DNA of 64,000 nt from Rheum nobile. Its lineage: Eukaryota; Streptophyta; Magnoliopsida; Caryophyllales; Polygonaceae. Of the stretch, positions 30,803 through 44,009 are shown piece by piece. The position numbers and the translations under genes were made by a program. Below the pieces are notes generated by a model, which saw nothing but the letters and a program-made list of their open reading frames with translations, did no database searches and was not told the origin of the DNA. Numbering within the stretch: the first letter of the stretch is position 1; the number at the start of each line of letters is the position of its first letter. The DNA lies in NCBI GenBank assembly GCA_027886185.1, contig WOAB01000226.1, positions 434,001-498,000 on the forward strand, written 5' to 3'.

Positions 30803-33800
30803 CTACTTCTGACCACCCGCTTCAACAGGCTCCACAACTTCAGCCTCCAAGGTCTCTGGGTTCTGCGGCTGACTCACTGGTGGCTGTTGCGTGTCCCACT
30901 TGCTCGAAAGAGCCATCCCCATCATTTCATATATCTTCCCACCAAGCTGTGACGGGTTATCCGGCTGCAGCCGAGTAAAAAAAAAGGCGAGAGCTTCAGT
31001 AAGGAAGAGTGCAAACTAGTAATAATCCTTCTCAATTGCATATCACTTGTGTTACAAATTTCACAGAGGAGAGGAAGAACTTACACTATAGCCACTCGAC
31101 ATCAACGCCGTGTCATAAAGAAGATCAACTGCTCTCAGGACTTCCTCATCCTCAGGGCTACTACTACTTGCCGCCTGCATCACATCACAATCGCGTCAAA
31201 CCATTCTTCATTCCTAATTTCAGCCTATCTTAGCATAAATAAACTTACATGCAAACTCTTGATTATTGGGTGTTCAGGGTTGACTTCGAACACCCTCCTG
31301 CTCCTCATGAACTCAAGGCTAGATGCATCTCCCATCTGCTGTGCCTTCATCAACCTGCATAAGGTTTAGCTTTCAATTTGTTGATAACATAAGTCACAAG
31401 AACTATAGCCTAATTGCATGCATAGATGAAGAAATACCTTTCCATGTTGGCAGACCAGCCAAATTTCCCAGAAACAAGAACACAGGGTGATGCACTCAAA
31501 CGATGTGAAATCTGAACACTTGCAACCTTGTCGCCCAGCCTTTTCTTTATCCAGTCACAAGTTTGGCCAAATTCTTGCTTCATCTCCTTTTCCTTCTCCT
31601 CATTTTTGTCCCCTGCATATTAACACTCGTTTGAGACTTCTCCTCATCATGTATGAGATTACGACTATATTAGACAATGAAAGCAAATAATCTCTTGTGA
31701 GAAAATTATGCCTAATACCCAAATGGTTATTCAAAGCAATACCCTAACGGTTCTTCTAAGCAAAGATTCACATAGGCTTACTTCCACATCTCACGTCCCT
31801 TGGAAGTTCACCAGAACATATATTTTGAGTTGATAAGGCTGATTTCCGCAGAGAAAAAGCCTCATCAAGGCAATGATATTCTTTCATTTATCATCAAAGC
31901 CACATCAGATCGAAGTAAAAAGGTCAGGGAAAGGGGGATACAAATAACATTGTATCCTAAAAAGTTAATATAAGTTCTGTTTGACAGCAACAATTAAAGC
32001 AGTCCAACCTATTCCTAAATATAAGAAATTATTTCGAGATTAATCAGAAATGAAGTGAACCAGATTGGAACAAAAGTGTTTTGATGTTAAATACAAAGGA
32101 CCAAGGAGTGGGCAATAAGTGGATAATAAATAATCCAAAATGGACTACAATTATGCATACCTAAGTCCAAGTCTTCCTTGCTTATATCGACGAAATTCTT
32201 TTCCTTGTATGATTTCAGATTCTGGACTGCAATCTCATCAATAGGATCAACCAAGTAGAGTACCTAAAAAAGGGAACGAAAGTATAAGCTTAAAATACTT
32301 CAGAGAGCATAGAAGAACACAGCCCAGTAGATAGGAGTGACTGAATACGGATCATACTTCAAGATCTTTCTCCAATAGTTTCTCCAGGAAAGGTGTATTT
32401 TTTGCACTCGTTACACTGTCTGCTGCAATGTAATAGATATCCTTCTGTTCAGGCTTCATGTTCTCGATATATTCGTCCAAGCTGATGAACTCATTCTCAC
32501 TTTGAGAAGAGAAAAAACAAAGCAGTGGAGCAAGACGTTTGTGGTTTTCACGGTCCTCAAGGCAACCTAATTTGATGTGTTTGCCAAAGTTCTCCCAGAA
32601 TCTTTCATAATCCTGGATGGAATTAAAAAAGACGAATTGCAAAATTTATCAACAATGCAATTATGAAAGATTAACCAACACCCATGGCAAAAAGCTGTGT
32701 GACATAGAATTATTCTCCCATGAGGTGGAAGTAAAATTTTCCTGTCTCCCGGCTAATAAAGCATCACAAAAATGCAAACAAGCAGATGAAAGCAACGAGG
32801 GACAAAATTCTAGAAAAGGAGGAATGGAAGAAAGGTGACAAATGCTGCTACTTACCTCTCTATTCTCACTCATCGATATTCCAAGGATCATGTCAAAGGC
32901 TTTCCTTACCAATCTTTTTCTCATTATTCTTACCTGCGACACAACAAATTATAATGAATATAGGGTAACTGGGTTGGCTAAAATTTCAAACAGTACTTCT
33001 TACATTATCTGTGTGGGTGATCACTATATATGTCGCAGTAGTAAGGGGAAAAAAGGAGATAGTACTTACAATGCGACTTTCTTGAAGAATCTCGCGCGAG
33101 ACATTGAGAGGAAGATCATTTGAATCCACAACACCTTTAATGAAGCTCAAATAACGAGGGAACTATGCATCAAAACAAGAAACAATAATGAGATCATCAA
33201 ACCAGACTCGAGCACAGTTTTGCAATCAATCGCATGAGTACAACTCTCACCAGCTCTCCATCAAAGTCATCTGATATGAAAACCCGCTTGACGAAAAGCC
33301 TAATGTTCTTGGTCTTGAAATTCATAATATCATCCTTTCCCTGGGGAGCAACTGATGGTACATACAGGACAGATCTAAATTCAACCTCACCCTGAAATCA
33401 CAACTAGTTATTAGAGAATCCCTTATAGGAAAAAACTTAGCTCTACAAGAAACCAGGAAAGACATTCATTTTCACCTCTGTTGTGAAATGTGATGATGCA
33501 AGAGGGTCCAAGTATTCATTGAAAGTTTTCTTGTAAAACTCATTGTATTCCTCTGTAGTAACTTCCTTAGGATTGCGAAGCTGCATCAACCTAACAAGTC
33601 AGTTTTGAAATTTCTAGAAAACACAAACTTAAAATGCAAATGCAGAAACCTACTCACCCATATTGGTTGGGTCTCATTTGTGAGATCCCAGTCCCAGTAC
33701 TTCTCAACAACTGTCTTGGTTTTCTTCTTCTTCTATTAGCCAAAGTAGTGGATTTGATTAACTTCCATCAAAGTAAACAAGAAACTGTACAAAACAAATG

Positions 33801-36634
33801 AAAATTCCTGTAGCACAGAGAGTGATGCTACCTCAGTTTTGTCATCTTCTCCATCCTTCTGTGCTTCAGCAGGATCTTCATCCACCTCAACCTGCAGGAA
33901 AACAAACAAGATCGTTATGGATAATTAGGCATAGTTATGCATAAAATGAGATATCCTAGGAAATGGGTATTACAGGCGTCAAGAAATTACACAGAAGAAT
34001 ATACTACCCTCTCTACTCCATTGAAACGCCTAAAAAAACATACAACTACAAGCAACACTGGGGCTTTTTGTAAACTTGGCAGCCATAAAATTTGTAGAGG
34101 AAAAGGAAGAAGGATGACTACCTCTTTAGTGTATCCCTTTTCTTGCCAGGTATATATTGGAAATGAAACAAATTGCGAGTAGTTCTTCACAAGCTTCTGA
34201 ATCCTCTCTGGATGTGCATAGTCTTTGTCATCACGCTAAAATTTTAACAAGCCAGTCAGCAACACACGTCCAGGACATGCAGCAACAAAGACAAAAGGGT
34301 CTCTCAACTTACCTTCAAGTACAGGGAAATACGAGTTCCTCTTGGGAGAAGCTTTTCCGGTTCTGTCTCTTCTCTGACTGTATATGTACTAGCATTAGCT
34401 TCCCCTTCCCACACATACTGTTTCTCTGATTTTGGACTCTTTGTTGCCACAGAAACCTTTGAAGAGACACAAATAGTACAGTGAACAATCACATAAAATA
34501 ATTACTTGCAGAACAAAAAAGCTCTTCCGGATGACAAAATAATAATAAAAAGAGGCAAAAGTTATCCAATCAACTGAAAGACCAGAAATTCCTACCTTAT
34601 CAGATACAAGGAATGCTGAATAAAATCCAACACCAAATTGACCAATCAAGTTGTTGTCTGTACCAGCATCCTTGCTATCCTAAAAAGTACAAAACGGAGA
34701 AAATTCAGTAAATATAAATATCACCCCAACAAATATTCTGATTTAATCCATTGTTTTCGTGTAGACCTTCAATGCCTTCAAGAACTTCGCAGTTCCACTC
34801 TGGGCAATGGTTCCAAGACATTCAACTAGTTCTTCACGGGTCATACCAATACCTGAATCCCTGTACAAGTCAAAAGTATGAGCCAAAATTCAAGAATATA
34901 GGGGAAGTGAAAAGCAAGGAAATTTGGGTTATGTTTGTCTTACGTGATTGTGATAATTCCATTTTCTTTGTCACCCTGAATACGGATATCAAGATCATAT
35001 GCATCTTTTAAAAGGTCAGGCTGTGTGACACTGAGGAACCGCACCTTATCCAGCGCATCACTTGCATTGCTGTGGATCCAAAAATTACAGGCAACTCAAT
35101 AAGAGATAGAAAAGCAATATAGGAACAATCCCAATAAACAAACATTTCTAGGCAACATGCACTATCTTTGAGTACCAAATCTTTGAAGTACAGTGACAGC
35201 TACCAACTTTTGGTAGCTGGGGAATCCAACAAAAGTTACAAAACAAACCTAGATTATTAACAATAGAGAAATAATATAATCTTCCATCATTTGTTCTCAG
35301 CTAGAAACTTGTAGCACCAGACATGAAGTGCTAACAATTTATAAAACCCTAAGATTTCAAATATAATCCAAGTTCAAATGATCAATCAGCAGTTCACAGT
35401 ACAGAAAAAGCTATAGTACATGAAATATTTGGAAATAGTCCTAGGTATAATCCTTGAATATATTTTGATTAAGTAAAACAGATAAAAAACAGTGTAAGAG
35501 GACAAGTCAGGTTTTTCGAAAATACCACCAACCGACTCTACAAGTGGAAAATCTAACATTATAGTCTGAGAAGTGAAAGCCATGCAAACAAGTACCTGAT
35601 AAGCTCACGAAGAAACACTTCTTTGTTGCTATACAGACTATTGACAATCAGATCCATCAGACGACTAACCTGTCACAACGATACAAAGAGTGAATATCCA
35701 TCAACAAAAATATGCATATCAAGAAGTTCAATCATTCTGTGGACTCATGCAATATACCTCTGCTTGATATTCATATTTCTCAACAGGTACATTTGAAGAA
35801 TCTGATGCTGCTGCAGTAGACTCGTACCTATAGCCACTGTATGAGCTATTTGTCTGATTGAACTGTGATACAGAGCCAGTTGTTCTGCCTCCATTGAAGG
35901 GTAGTGTTGAGTGCCGTCTAACCTTTTGTTCGTTGTCTTGGATCTTTCAAGAGAGGTAATAATGTAAATATAATATATGTTAAACAAACCTCAAAAGATA
36001 ATCATATGCAACTAGTTTGATGTCATCACTATGAAAGCATGCAAACGAGTACAAGTCACTGATTTCAGGGTCATCCAGCAGCCCACGACAGGAAATGAAT
36101 TTTATTCAATAGCTCCCCGCTATGAAAACACACACATTACACCGCAAGAAACGAACTTTGTAACTCTTATCCTAGCCATTTCTGTAACTAAAAAAATCTG
36201 TGACTGAAATTTCACACCAAATCTAATTTCCACCATTCAATTAGACTCCTGCAAAACAATCAGCATAGAAATATAACTATTACAGGTCCATAACGACTAT
36301 ACACTCGGGACTCCTGATTCATGTCTATAAGAAGTTATTGTCAAGTCAGAGCCATAGTGCCATACACAATCACTCTCACGCAGATAAGCCTTACATAAAG
36401 TATACAGACAAAACAATTCAATTGCCGCTGAATCGAGAACCACACTAGAGGCCAGGTAATAAAAATCGCAATCAACGAAAATGAAATTGGATGGAGCAAA
36501 CTGAAAAGTGAGCTAGAGTTTTAGGAAGAGCTCACCAGAGCGTTAAAGCAAGAAACGGGAGCCGCCACATTCCGGCGACGGGCGCCGCTGTGGCGAAGGA
36601 TAGCAGACACCGATCTCCTAGTGATCTTGTACAT
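30803..36634 (-). CDS. HSP90-6: Mitochondrial-type HSP90 chaperone (HSP90-6-like), 787 aa, 20 exons
   Basis: Exons (descending): 36634-36536, 35943-35758, 35669-35596, 35069-34944, 34860-34767, 34679-34596, 34456-34313, 34235-34122, 33891-33832, 33732-33658, 33580-33476, 33391-33251, 33162-33070, 32933-32856, 32612-32358, 32263-32161, 31612-31438, 31354-31249, 31174-31085, 30964-30803. All have GT/AG and keep phase: 788 codons including stop. The N-terminus (MYKITRRSVSAILRHSG) is Arg/Ser-rich without acidic residues, as in mitochondrial presequences. ATPase motifs: LISNASDALDK, DSGIGMT, GQFGVGFYSAF. The middle domain has PLNVSREILQES with the catalytic-loop Arg. There is no C-terminal MEEVD, as expected for an organellar HSP90. 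It folds and stabilises proteins in the mitochondrial matrix. Length is close to Arabidopsis HSP90-6 (about 799 aa). It looks fully intact. Confidence 0.96.
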
Positions 36635-37733
36635 TTTCTCTCAACCTACAGAGACAAATTACGAGAGCGAAGGGTGGAGCGCCGGAACGGGGGAGAAGAA
36701 CGGGACAAGGGGTTTTTTTATAGTAGGAACGTAGGGTTCAGTGAGGGTTTTGGGGAAGATTCTGGAGCTGAGAACCGTTGTGTAATACGGGAGTTGGGAT
36801 GGGAACGGGGAGAAATGTTCTGGAAGAAGGCTTTGGGTAATTTAGTCAGATTTTAGGCCATATATATAATAATAGAGAGTCATATTTGCAATTTTAGAAA
36901 AAATAGGCCTAAATTTATTATTTTTTTCCTTAAAAGACCCTTCGCGTCCAATTTTCTCTTTAGTCATTTCATTTCTGGCTAGGATGGTTTCATACAGCGA
37001 ATGTGGTGTAATATGAGTGAGTACTTATCATACTAATTAAAAAATAGTAAAAGATTATATAAACACAATTATAGAAGGGAAAAAATCATTTTAGGTGTTA
37101 CCAATTTTTATAATCAGTATTTCATTAGGGTTTGGCAAAGAAAGAACACAAAATGCAAGGAGGGGTTTTTCAATGAAATTCTAAAGGTGACAACTTGGTT
37201 TGTTTTCTTTTAATTCTATGTTTTAACTATTGATACAGATAACATGTTATGTTGATAGCAATGAACGCTTGAAGTTGCATTGGAATTTAGAAGTGTTAAG
37301 CAAACAAATTCAGGTTGGACTAGGGCCAGAATCGAACTCTCTTGTAGCAGTAGAGTACTAGAGTTGCATTATACAATGGCCAAACACAAAAGTTGGAGCA
37401 ATTTTATTACAGAACAACATGGCAAAAGTTTCACAACTAATCATCATATACAAAATACAAGTACATCTGAAGTTCAAGATATTGTCACAAAGAATATCTA
37501 TACGGTGGCTTGTTTGCTTCTCAAAGCACAGCAGCAGAATGAATGTTCAGTATCCAGAACACTGGAAGTAGGAATGCTAATACAACAACAGAGATGCCGA
37601 GAAACCAAGAGAATGAGAGAAGGCCACAACACGTGAGACGTTCCTAAGACCAAGCATCTAAAATTGCACACAACCTGAAGATCTGCTACACATTTTACGC
37701 AAAACTGAAACGCATTTCTAGTTTCTAAGCTGC
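36635..37733 (-). promoter_or_regulatory. Intergenic region: HSP90 promoter/5' UTR and GAUT 3' UTR
   Basis: The 36,635-36,850 part reads as a 5' leader of the HSP90 gene on the minus strand. From 36,860 to about 37,270 it is AT-rich with no gene. The stretch just upstream of 37,733 (to roughly 37,400) lies downstream of the GAUT stop codon and is probably its 3' UTR. I did not find a convincing heat-shock element array. Confidence 0.4.
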
Positions 37734-40700
37734 TTACGGATTGATGTTGCACTCTCGTAGGTACACCTGGTTGTAATCAATATACTTACTCCAGTAATTT
37801 CGGTACTTGGGCATCCCTATCTCAAGCCAAGGCTTCATGTTACCATTGTAGTGGATGACGGCTGCTCTTTCGATTTCCTTCAGGTTGACATTGGGATTGT
37901 AACCGAGGCCGAGGACATGCCATGATTTATCGAGAGGGTGGGTGCGTTTCCAGAACGTAATGAGGCCAGGTGGCAGAGTTCCCAGCTTCCATAATTGCCT
38001 GTCATGATTCTGCATGGGGATAAGAAAGGCCTTCATTCAACACTCTTATAGAATCCAAGAGAACAATAGTATGACAAATGCTAGAATAGTACAATCATAG
38101 GTGGATGGTGAATTAAACAATTTATATGTATGCTAACAATGTATCATGAAAGTAGCAAGTCAAATGTACAGCTGTGCTGCCAACAATCCATCATGGCAGG
38201 AAACAAATGTGTGCTGGTGTCCAAACTGTGACTAATTATGAGCAATCAAGATGAGATAGAAGATACCAATAAACAATACACTATTTCTCGATTATTTTTC
38301 TGCACAAAATCATATGGCCAGCACCAGGAATGATTTCATTCATGGTTCTTCAGCATTTCCTTTGATGTTGATGAAAAAAGAACTACATAGAAAACATCAA
38401 CTAACAACTAGTAAAACGGCCACTTATGTTACTTACCAGTTTTTGCCATGCGTGATATACTTCAGTGATGTTTTGTCTTTTCCACTCATCCAAATCAAAG
38501 ACGTTCATGCCATATGCCCATCCACAAGCATGGGGATCAAAATTCTTGGCGATGAGAGGGTTTGAGAAGTTAAGGTAACGGTCAAATCGATGGAAGTTCT
38601 CCCCACAAGTTTCAACTGCACCATTCACATTTCCCTTCATATCAATAGCCCAAAGACCAGTGAGATCTTTCTGCACTACTATATCATCATCTAAAAACAG
38701 AACTTTCTTCAGTTTCGGGTACATTTCTGGCAGGTAAAAACGGAGGTGGTTCAGGATAGATAGGTACTTTGGGTTCCTGAATTTCAAGTTCGAATCAGAA
38801 GTAGCACGGTGTGCTTTGAAGTAATAATCTATCATAGACTGGGAACCCAATTGCTGAAGTACTGGACTGTAACTTGAATTCAACCATGTAAACTCCTCGA
38901 CATTCTGGACCTCGACAGTAGCTTTACTTGGTGGGTTAGCCAAGAACCACATCCTCATGGCAGCATAGTTGAGTCTGTCAGTAACAATGTGGAAAACGTG
39001 CCTTGATGGATCCTGTCAAAAGCCACAATACTACATTAAAACATAAATATAATGAAGCTCATAAAACCCATAAACAAAATCAAATGACATTTAAAATTGG
39101 GTTAATGAAAAATGTCATTTAGTTGGCCACTGGCTTGTTCACTCTGGTTCTATATGGTCTACATATATGATATTTGAAGTTGCACATCGATAGAGTGATT
39201 ATATGCAGAGCACTTCAAGAAAAAGCTTGCAATATATGTGCTAATCACCAATTACTTGCCAGTTCTACAGTGGCTAAAAAATCACATACTCTCCATTGCA
39301 AATCAAGTGGTCATCTCCTTATAAAAGTCACAAGTAGCCATACATGGCATGACCAACTGGCCGCAGTTAATATTTCTTCGTACATGTTATAAGGGTGCTC
39401 TTACGTCATGATATAGAATAAGGTTACTTTCAAGAAATACCAAAAAATTTCATGAAGCTTGTTGTGTCTTTGGTCTATTATGGCCTGGATGTCCTTGTAT
39501 TATGGCCAGATTAACACCAAATCCTAGGCATGGATTCTGCATAAATGCATCTTTTTTAATCAATGACTTAATATACACATCCTTATGGAGTTATGGAACA
39601 CTTTGGCGATGTCAGATGTGCCACAACTAGTATCACTTTGGCTAGCCATCAGCAATCTTCAGACAACATTTGGTATTCTTTATGCTGTTCTCTAACAGAG
39701 GGGAATGAAAAGAAAAGTAGGCAAGTCCAGATCTGTATTACACTAACCTTTGCATGGGAAACAGTTGAGTTTACCACAACTGCTGCAGCCAATATGTTAT
39801 CAGAAAACAATGCATAATGGTTGAGCAGTGGATCATCCAGCTTCTCTTGATTAGGAAATTGCTGATGAGAATCATTCAGAGAATAATACTCAACAGAGAG
39901 GCGCAAAGGGAGACAGTGGAGACCTTTAGGCAATGTTTTTGCTGTTAACTGAGTCAAGAACATAGTCTGCTTCCTATGCACCCGAAGCTGCTCCTCTGTC
40001 GAGTGAAGGATAGCACGGAGCTTTTTTACCATAGCAGCACAGTCATCTTGTATTTGTTTCCCCTTGGCCAATGTTTGATCCATTGCTTTTAGTTTTTCAT
40101 TGGCACTGCATTTGTAAATAGAGTATAAGGATTTGCAAATGAATGGTGTGATTATTGAGATATCAGTATATCACTGTCAAAGTATGAAGTGATCTATGGT
40201 GTGAGAGATTCACAATTACCACCTTTTCCTATTATTATTTTCAATTCTGGAAAGGGGAGGGGCAAGAAAGAGGGGTAACTTACTTCCGTGCCAGTTCTGT
40301 GTCCTTTGATGCATCACCAAGTACCTTTTGAACTTCTTTCACTCGTTGTCGGAGCTCCCGAACAAAATGAGCATTATTTTTTGTAGCAGAAAGGGAAAGA
40401 TAGACCCTTGCCCTGACGAGTTGGTCTTTGAGATATAGGACCCGAGCATTAGGAGCATCTGTTTGGCGACTACTTCTGTCACTTCTAGTTACCGGAGTCG
40501 TTCTATCAGCATCAGAGTGAATCAAACGAGAATGTTGCTTTTGTTCCAGTTCCTGAGGCCAGAAACACATATAATATAACACAAAGCAATGGAAGATCTA
40601 CTAAAGTCTACTATGTGTACTTGAGTGCAGAAGTCAAAGCAAAACATTTTGTAGATGTGCAATCAGTATTCATTAACTGGAACAAATGTTTTCATGATAA

Positions 40701-41948
40701 TAGCTGTATTCTGGGTTTATATGCTTCTGACTTTTCTCCAACCAACTATAGCATGTTTGACTTTGTAAGCAATCTCAGAAGAAGACTTTAAATCATGATA
40801 ACCATACTCCTTTAGGAAGATAGATAGATAAACATATCTGAAAGCACATAAAATATTGAATTTTGTACCTTAAAAGAACTTTCCAAGTATATCATGTCAT
40901 AGCAGCCTCAAATTGAATGTAGAAAGAAGGAAAGCTTGAGTAATCTATGAAACGAGGAAACTCAAATGGGATACCTGACTGGAGACAACTGTCTTCTCTT
41001 CCTTTTGCGAGTTTTCTGGATGATGATCTTGATCAGTTTTTATTTCACCTGTCTGCAACACATTGCTTAGGTTCTCTGTTTCCCCTTGATCAGTGACAAG
41101 TCGAATGGGGTTTTCTATCTTAGATTGACCAGTGTGACTCTTAGTAGCGGATAACACTCTGCTCTTGCGCTCCACAGACTCCAAATCTGATTTCAGCAAG
41201 CAAATTAGTTATACAGTGAATCTCATTGACGATTATAAGCATAAATAGTACAACTACAGCAAATTTCAACTTTCATAGGAGTAAAACCAATAGCAACAAC
41301 CTTCCCGTAGCTGTCTAGAATTGTGGCCATCATTTTCACCAGATGAAGATGACTTGGAGTTGTCCGAATAAACAATACCGACTGGTTCTTTTACGGTAGT
41401 TGCAGTTTCCTGCAAAATTAAGTAGTGCCTACTTTTACTTCGATTATTTCCACGGAGACCAAATTGCAAGTCTATGATCTTCCAAATTAACAAGACATTA
41501 GCCGTAAATTCATCGCCATACCTTGGGTAGCAGATTCAATTTCCTGGTATCGCGATTCAAACTCTGGCAAGTATGCAAGGATAAGAAAAATTGAGAAATC
41601 CAGAATAACCAAAACAGATTACTCCCTTTTTGTTAGGCATCATTAAAGCAAAAGGGAGAAATTGCTCACCAGTGTGGAGATTTCCTCGATGAACTGGTCT
41701 CTGGCTGTAATTAAGACAGATTCAAACAAGAATAAACAAAAAATCAATTCCTCCATTTTTTGTAGCGAATGATAACCACATAGAATTACATAAGTATTAT
41801 ACAAGGACTCACCCGCAGAAGAAGAGGAAGACGTCGAAGAAGAAAAGGTAGCGAGAGTGTCGGTGTACAGAAGGAGAGGGGATACCACCGTCAAAAACAG
41901 CAAGCACAGTAGAGGAATCCTCAGCTTCGTCTTCATCTTCACCTTCAT
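37734..41948 (-). CDS. GAUT4: Galacturonosyltransferase, GT8 family, GAUT4-like, 670 aa, 9 exons
   Basis: Exons (descending): 41948-41813, 41704-41670, 41563-41522, 41409-41301, 41186-40975, 40552-40284, 40105-39748, 39012-38437, 38009-37734; 671 codons in phase. The enzyme class transfers galacturonic acid from UDP-GalA to homogalacturonan pectin in the Golgi. Seen: a type II membrane anchor at residues about 10-28 (LRIPLLCLLFLTVVSPLLLY); a Ser-rich, low-complexity stem of about 200 residues; a conserved GAUT segment (VLYLKDQLVRARVYLSL; KKLRAILHSTEEQLRVH); the catalytic GT8 domain with the DxD-type motif FLDDDIVVQKDL; CGWAYGMNVFDL; and the C-terminal HYNGNMKPWLEIG. It ends LRECNINP as in GAUT4. 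It is somewhat longer than Arabidopsis GAUT4 (about 616 aa), mainly in the stem. It appears intact. Confidence 0.95.
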
Positions 41949-42529
41949 TTTCAGATCGAGTTCCTTTCTTTCGATTTGATAAGTAATTCAAGAAACTAAC
42001 GCAATACTCTTGAACTCTCTCTCACTCGGCACTCGCTTTCATGATAGAAATCGAAATCCGGGGGAGAAGTGAAAGAGTAAGACCGCACAATCGAACCAAA
42101 ATTCGCTTGTGGCGGAACGGAAAGAAGATTTTAATAGAGATTGAAGATCCAGCAGCTATCCAAATCCAATCTGTTGAGTCTGTGACTGAGAGCGAGAAAG
42201 ACGAAGACGGTACCGATAGAGAGAAGGGAGAAAAGGGCACACAGAGGAAAGAGAGAGTATTTATTTTATTTAATTAATGGATTTGGTTGAGACTTTGACA
42301 GCTGGCAGTATGTGTAGGATGACTGACGAGGGCAAAAGATGGTATTGACCCTTGGCTAAACTTGCGGTAGAAAGGTTAATTCCGACCAAAAAAAGGAAAT
42401 TCCGTTTGCGTGAGTTTAAGATTATTCATGTTGTTTCACCTATCAGGTTTTTTTCGATTGGTGTATTTAAGATTTGGGTTTATTTGTTTAGTAATTAATT
42501 TTTTTCATTTTATACCATTTTAGTTTAAA
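41949..42529 (-). promoter_or_regulatory. 5' leader and promoter region of the GAUT gene
   Basis: The sequence 41,950-42,270 is purine-rich on the plus strand (GAGAGAGAA-type), i.e. CT-rich on the sense strand, typical of plant 5' UTRs. The Helitron begins at 42,530, so at most about 580 bp of native upstream DNA remain between the ATG and the transposon. Confidence 0.45.
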
Positions 42530-42540
42530 CTAGTGTAATA

Positions 42541-42557
42541 CTTGTGTTTTACACGGG
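42541..42557 (-). other. 3' terminal hairpin of Helitron 1
   Basis: Minus-strand CCCGTGTAAAACACAAG: a GTGT/ACAC stem with an AAA loop and two decayed outer pairs. It lies 7 bases before the terminal CTAG, the usual Helitron spacing. Confidence 0.7.
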
Positions 42558-43825
42558 ATTTATTTAGTTTTTCTTACATTTGTAAAAATATTTAATTTTA
42601 ATTATTTATGAGTCAATTGTTCAATATATATTCAATGTTATTTTTAAAAAAAATGACTAATCTACTACAAATATTCAAGATATACAATAAATTACATTAT
42701 ATAAAGAGAGGCGGAACTCTCTATAATTTTATTAATAATAAAAATTGGCTAAGTAGTCTTTGAAATAGGAAGAGTCACACTCCTTACATAAATAATACTA
42801 AAATAATAAATCATAAAAACAATGTTCATCTAATACATGACAATGAGACGCTAAACATAAAATTCGGCAATATGTTTCAAATTGCTATAAATTATCAAAA
42901 ATGTCCTTATATTTATTAGAATAGTATTTATAGTAAAGTTCATATTATATTATATTTATTAGAATAATATGTCAACAAATTGAATTAAAATTTTTGTTAA
43001 GCAAATTGTATAATAAATTTAAAGTTGTAATTAAATAAGAAATATTTTTTCTAGCCTTATTGAATTAGCAGTGTTCCATCCCGCTTATGCTTTATCACAT
43101 TCATTCTGAATTTCCTCCTTTGGCAAGCTAATTTGTGCATGAAAATGAAATTTTAGTTTTTTACTATTACTAATTTTTAAATTACTTATTTCATACCAAT
43201 TTTAAATATACCATTACCTTGTTTCACGTTTTGCATATTATTTTGTTCTGTAAGCATGACATTGTGCATTTGAACTACAAATAAATAGTTATATTATACT
43301 CTACTTATTAATGATATTAACACAACATAAATATTCATACTTAATAAAAATGGATAGTAAGAAAAAAAATGTGGTACCATAGTTTTCTTTGCCTTGAACT
43401 AATAAGTAAAACTGAATTATGAATGTTTTGATCACTTTTGTCGTGCAAAGTTGTTGGTGTAATATTATTGCTTTAAAAATCAAACAAATATATTTACGGG
43501 TCAATATGTATATATAAAGAGTTTAATACAACAAAATTTAGATCGGTCGTAACACAGTCTATCTAATATATATTCGAAATAAAATCAATAAATATAATAC
43601 TAAATTAATATTGGATATTGTAAAAAACATAAATACATGCAAATACTTCAAATAAAAAATACTTATTCAACATTACATTAATAAATGTACATATTAGTTA
43701 ATTGTTTTATTATTATAACATATTAATAAGTATTTTGAAATAATGAATTGACTTATGGGTCAGATTTATAAATGACATGTGCCACAACTTCAACTAATTT
43801 ATTTTTATAATAATATATAATATAA

Positions 43826-44009
43826 ACGGTTTTTTCTAACCTATGCCCTTAGAGCATAGGTTAAGATGTCTTATATAGAAAGTTGTAATTTTGTTTTACT
43901 TTTCTAAAAAAAAATTTGTTAAATGAATTCACCATTTTCTATTTAGGGTTTATATTTCTCAATAGGAATTCTTAACCTATGCCCTTATGACATAGGTTAG
44001 ACAAACCGT
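43826..44009. mobile_element. MITE-like element, 184 bp, with terminal inverted repeats
   Basis: The left end ACGGTTTTTTCTAACCTATG and the reverse complement of the right end (ACGGTTTGTCTAACCTATG) match well. Each end also forms a local hairpin (AACCTATGC…GCATAGGTT). A 7-bp AATATAA flanks both sides (43819-43825 and 44010-44016), though such AT-rich sequence is weak evidence. No coding sequence. The superfamily is uncertain. Confidence 0.65.
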
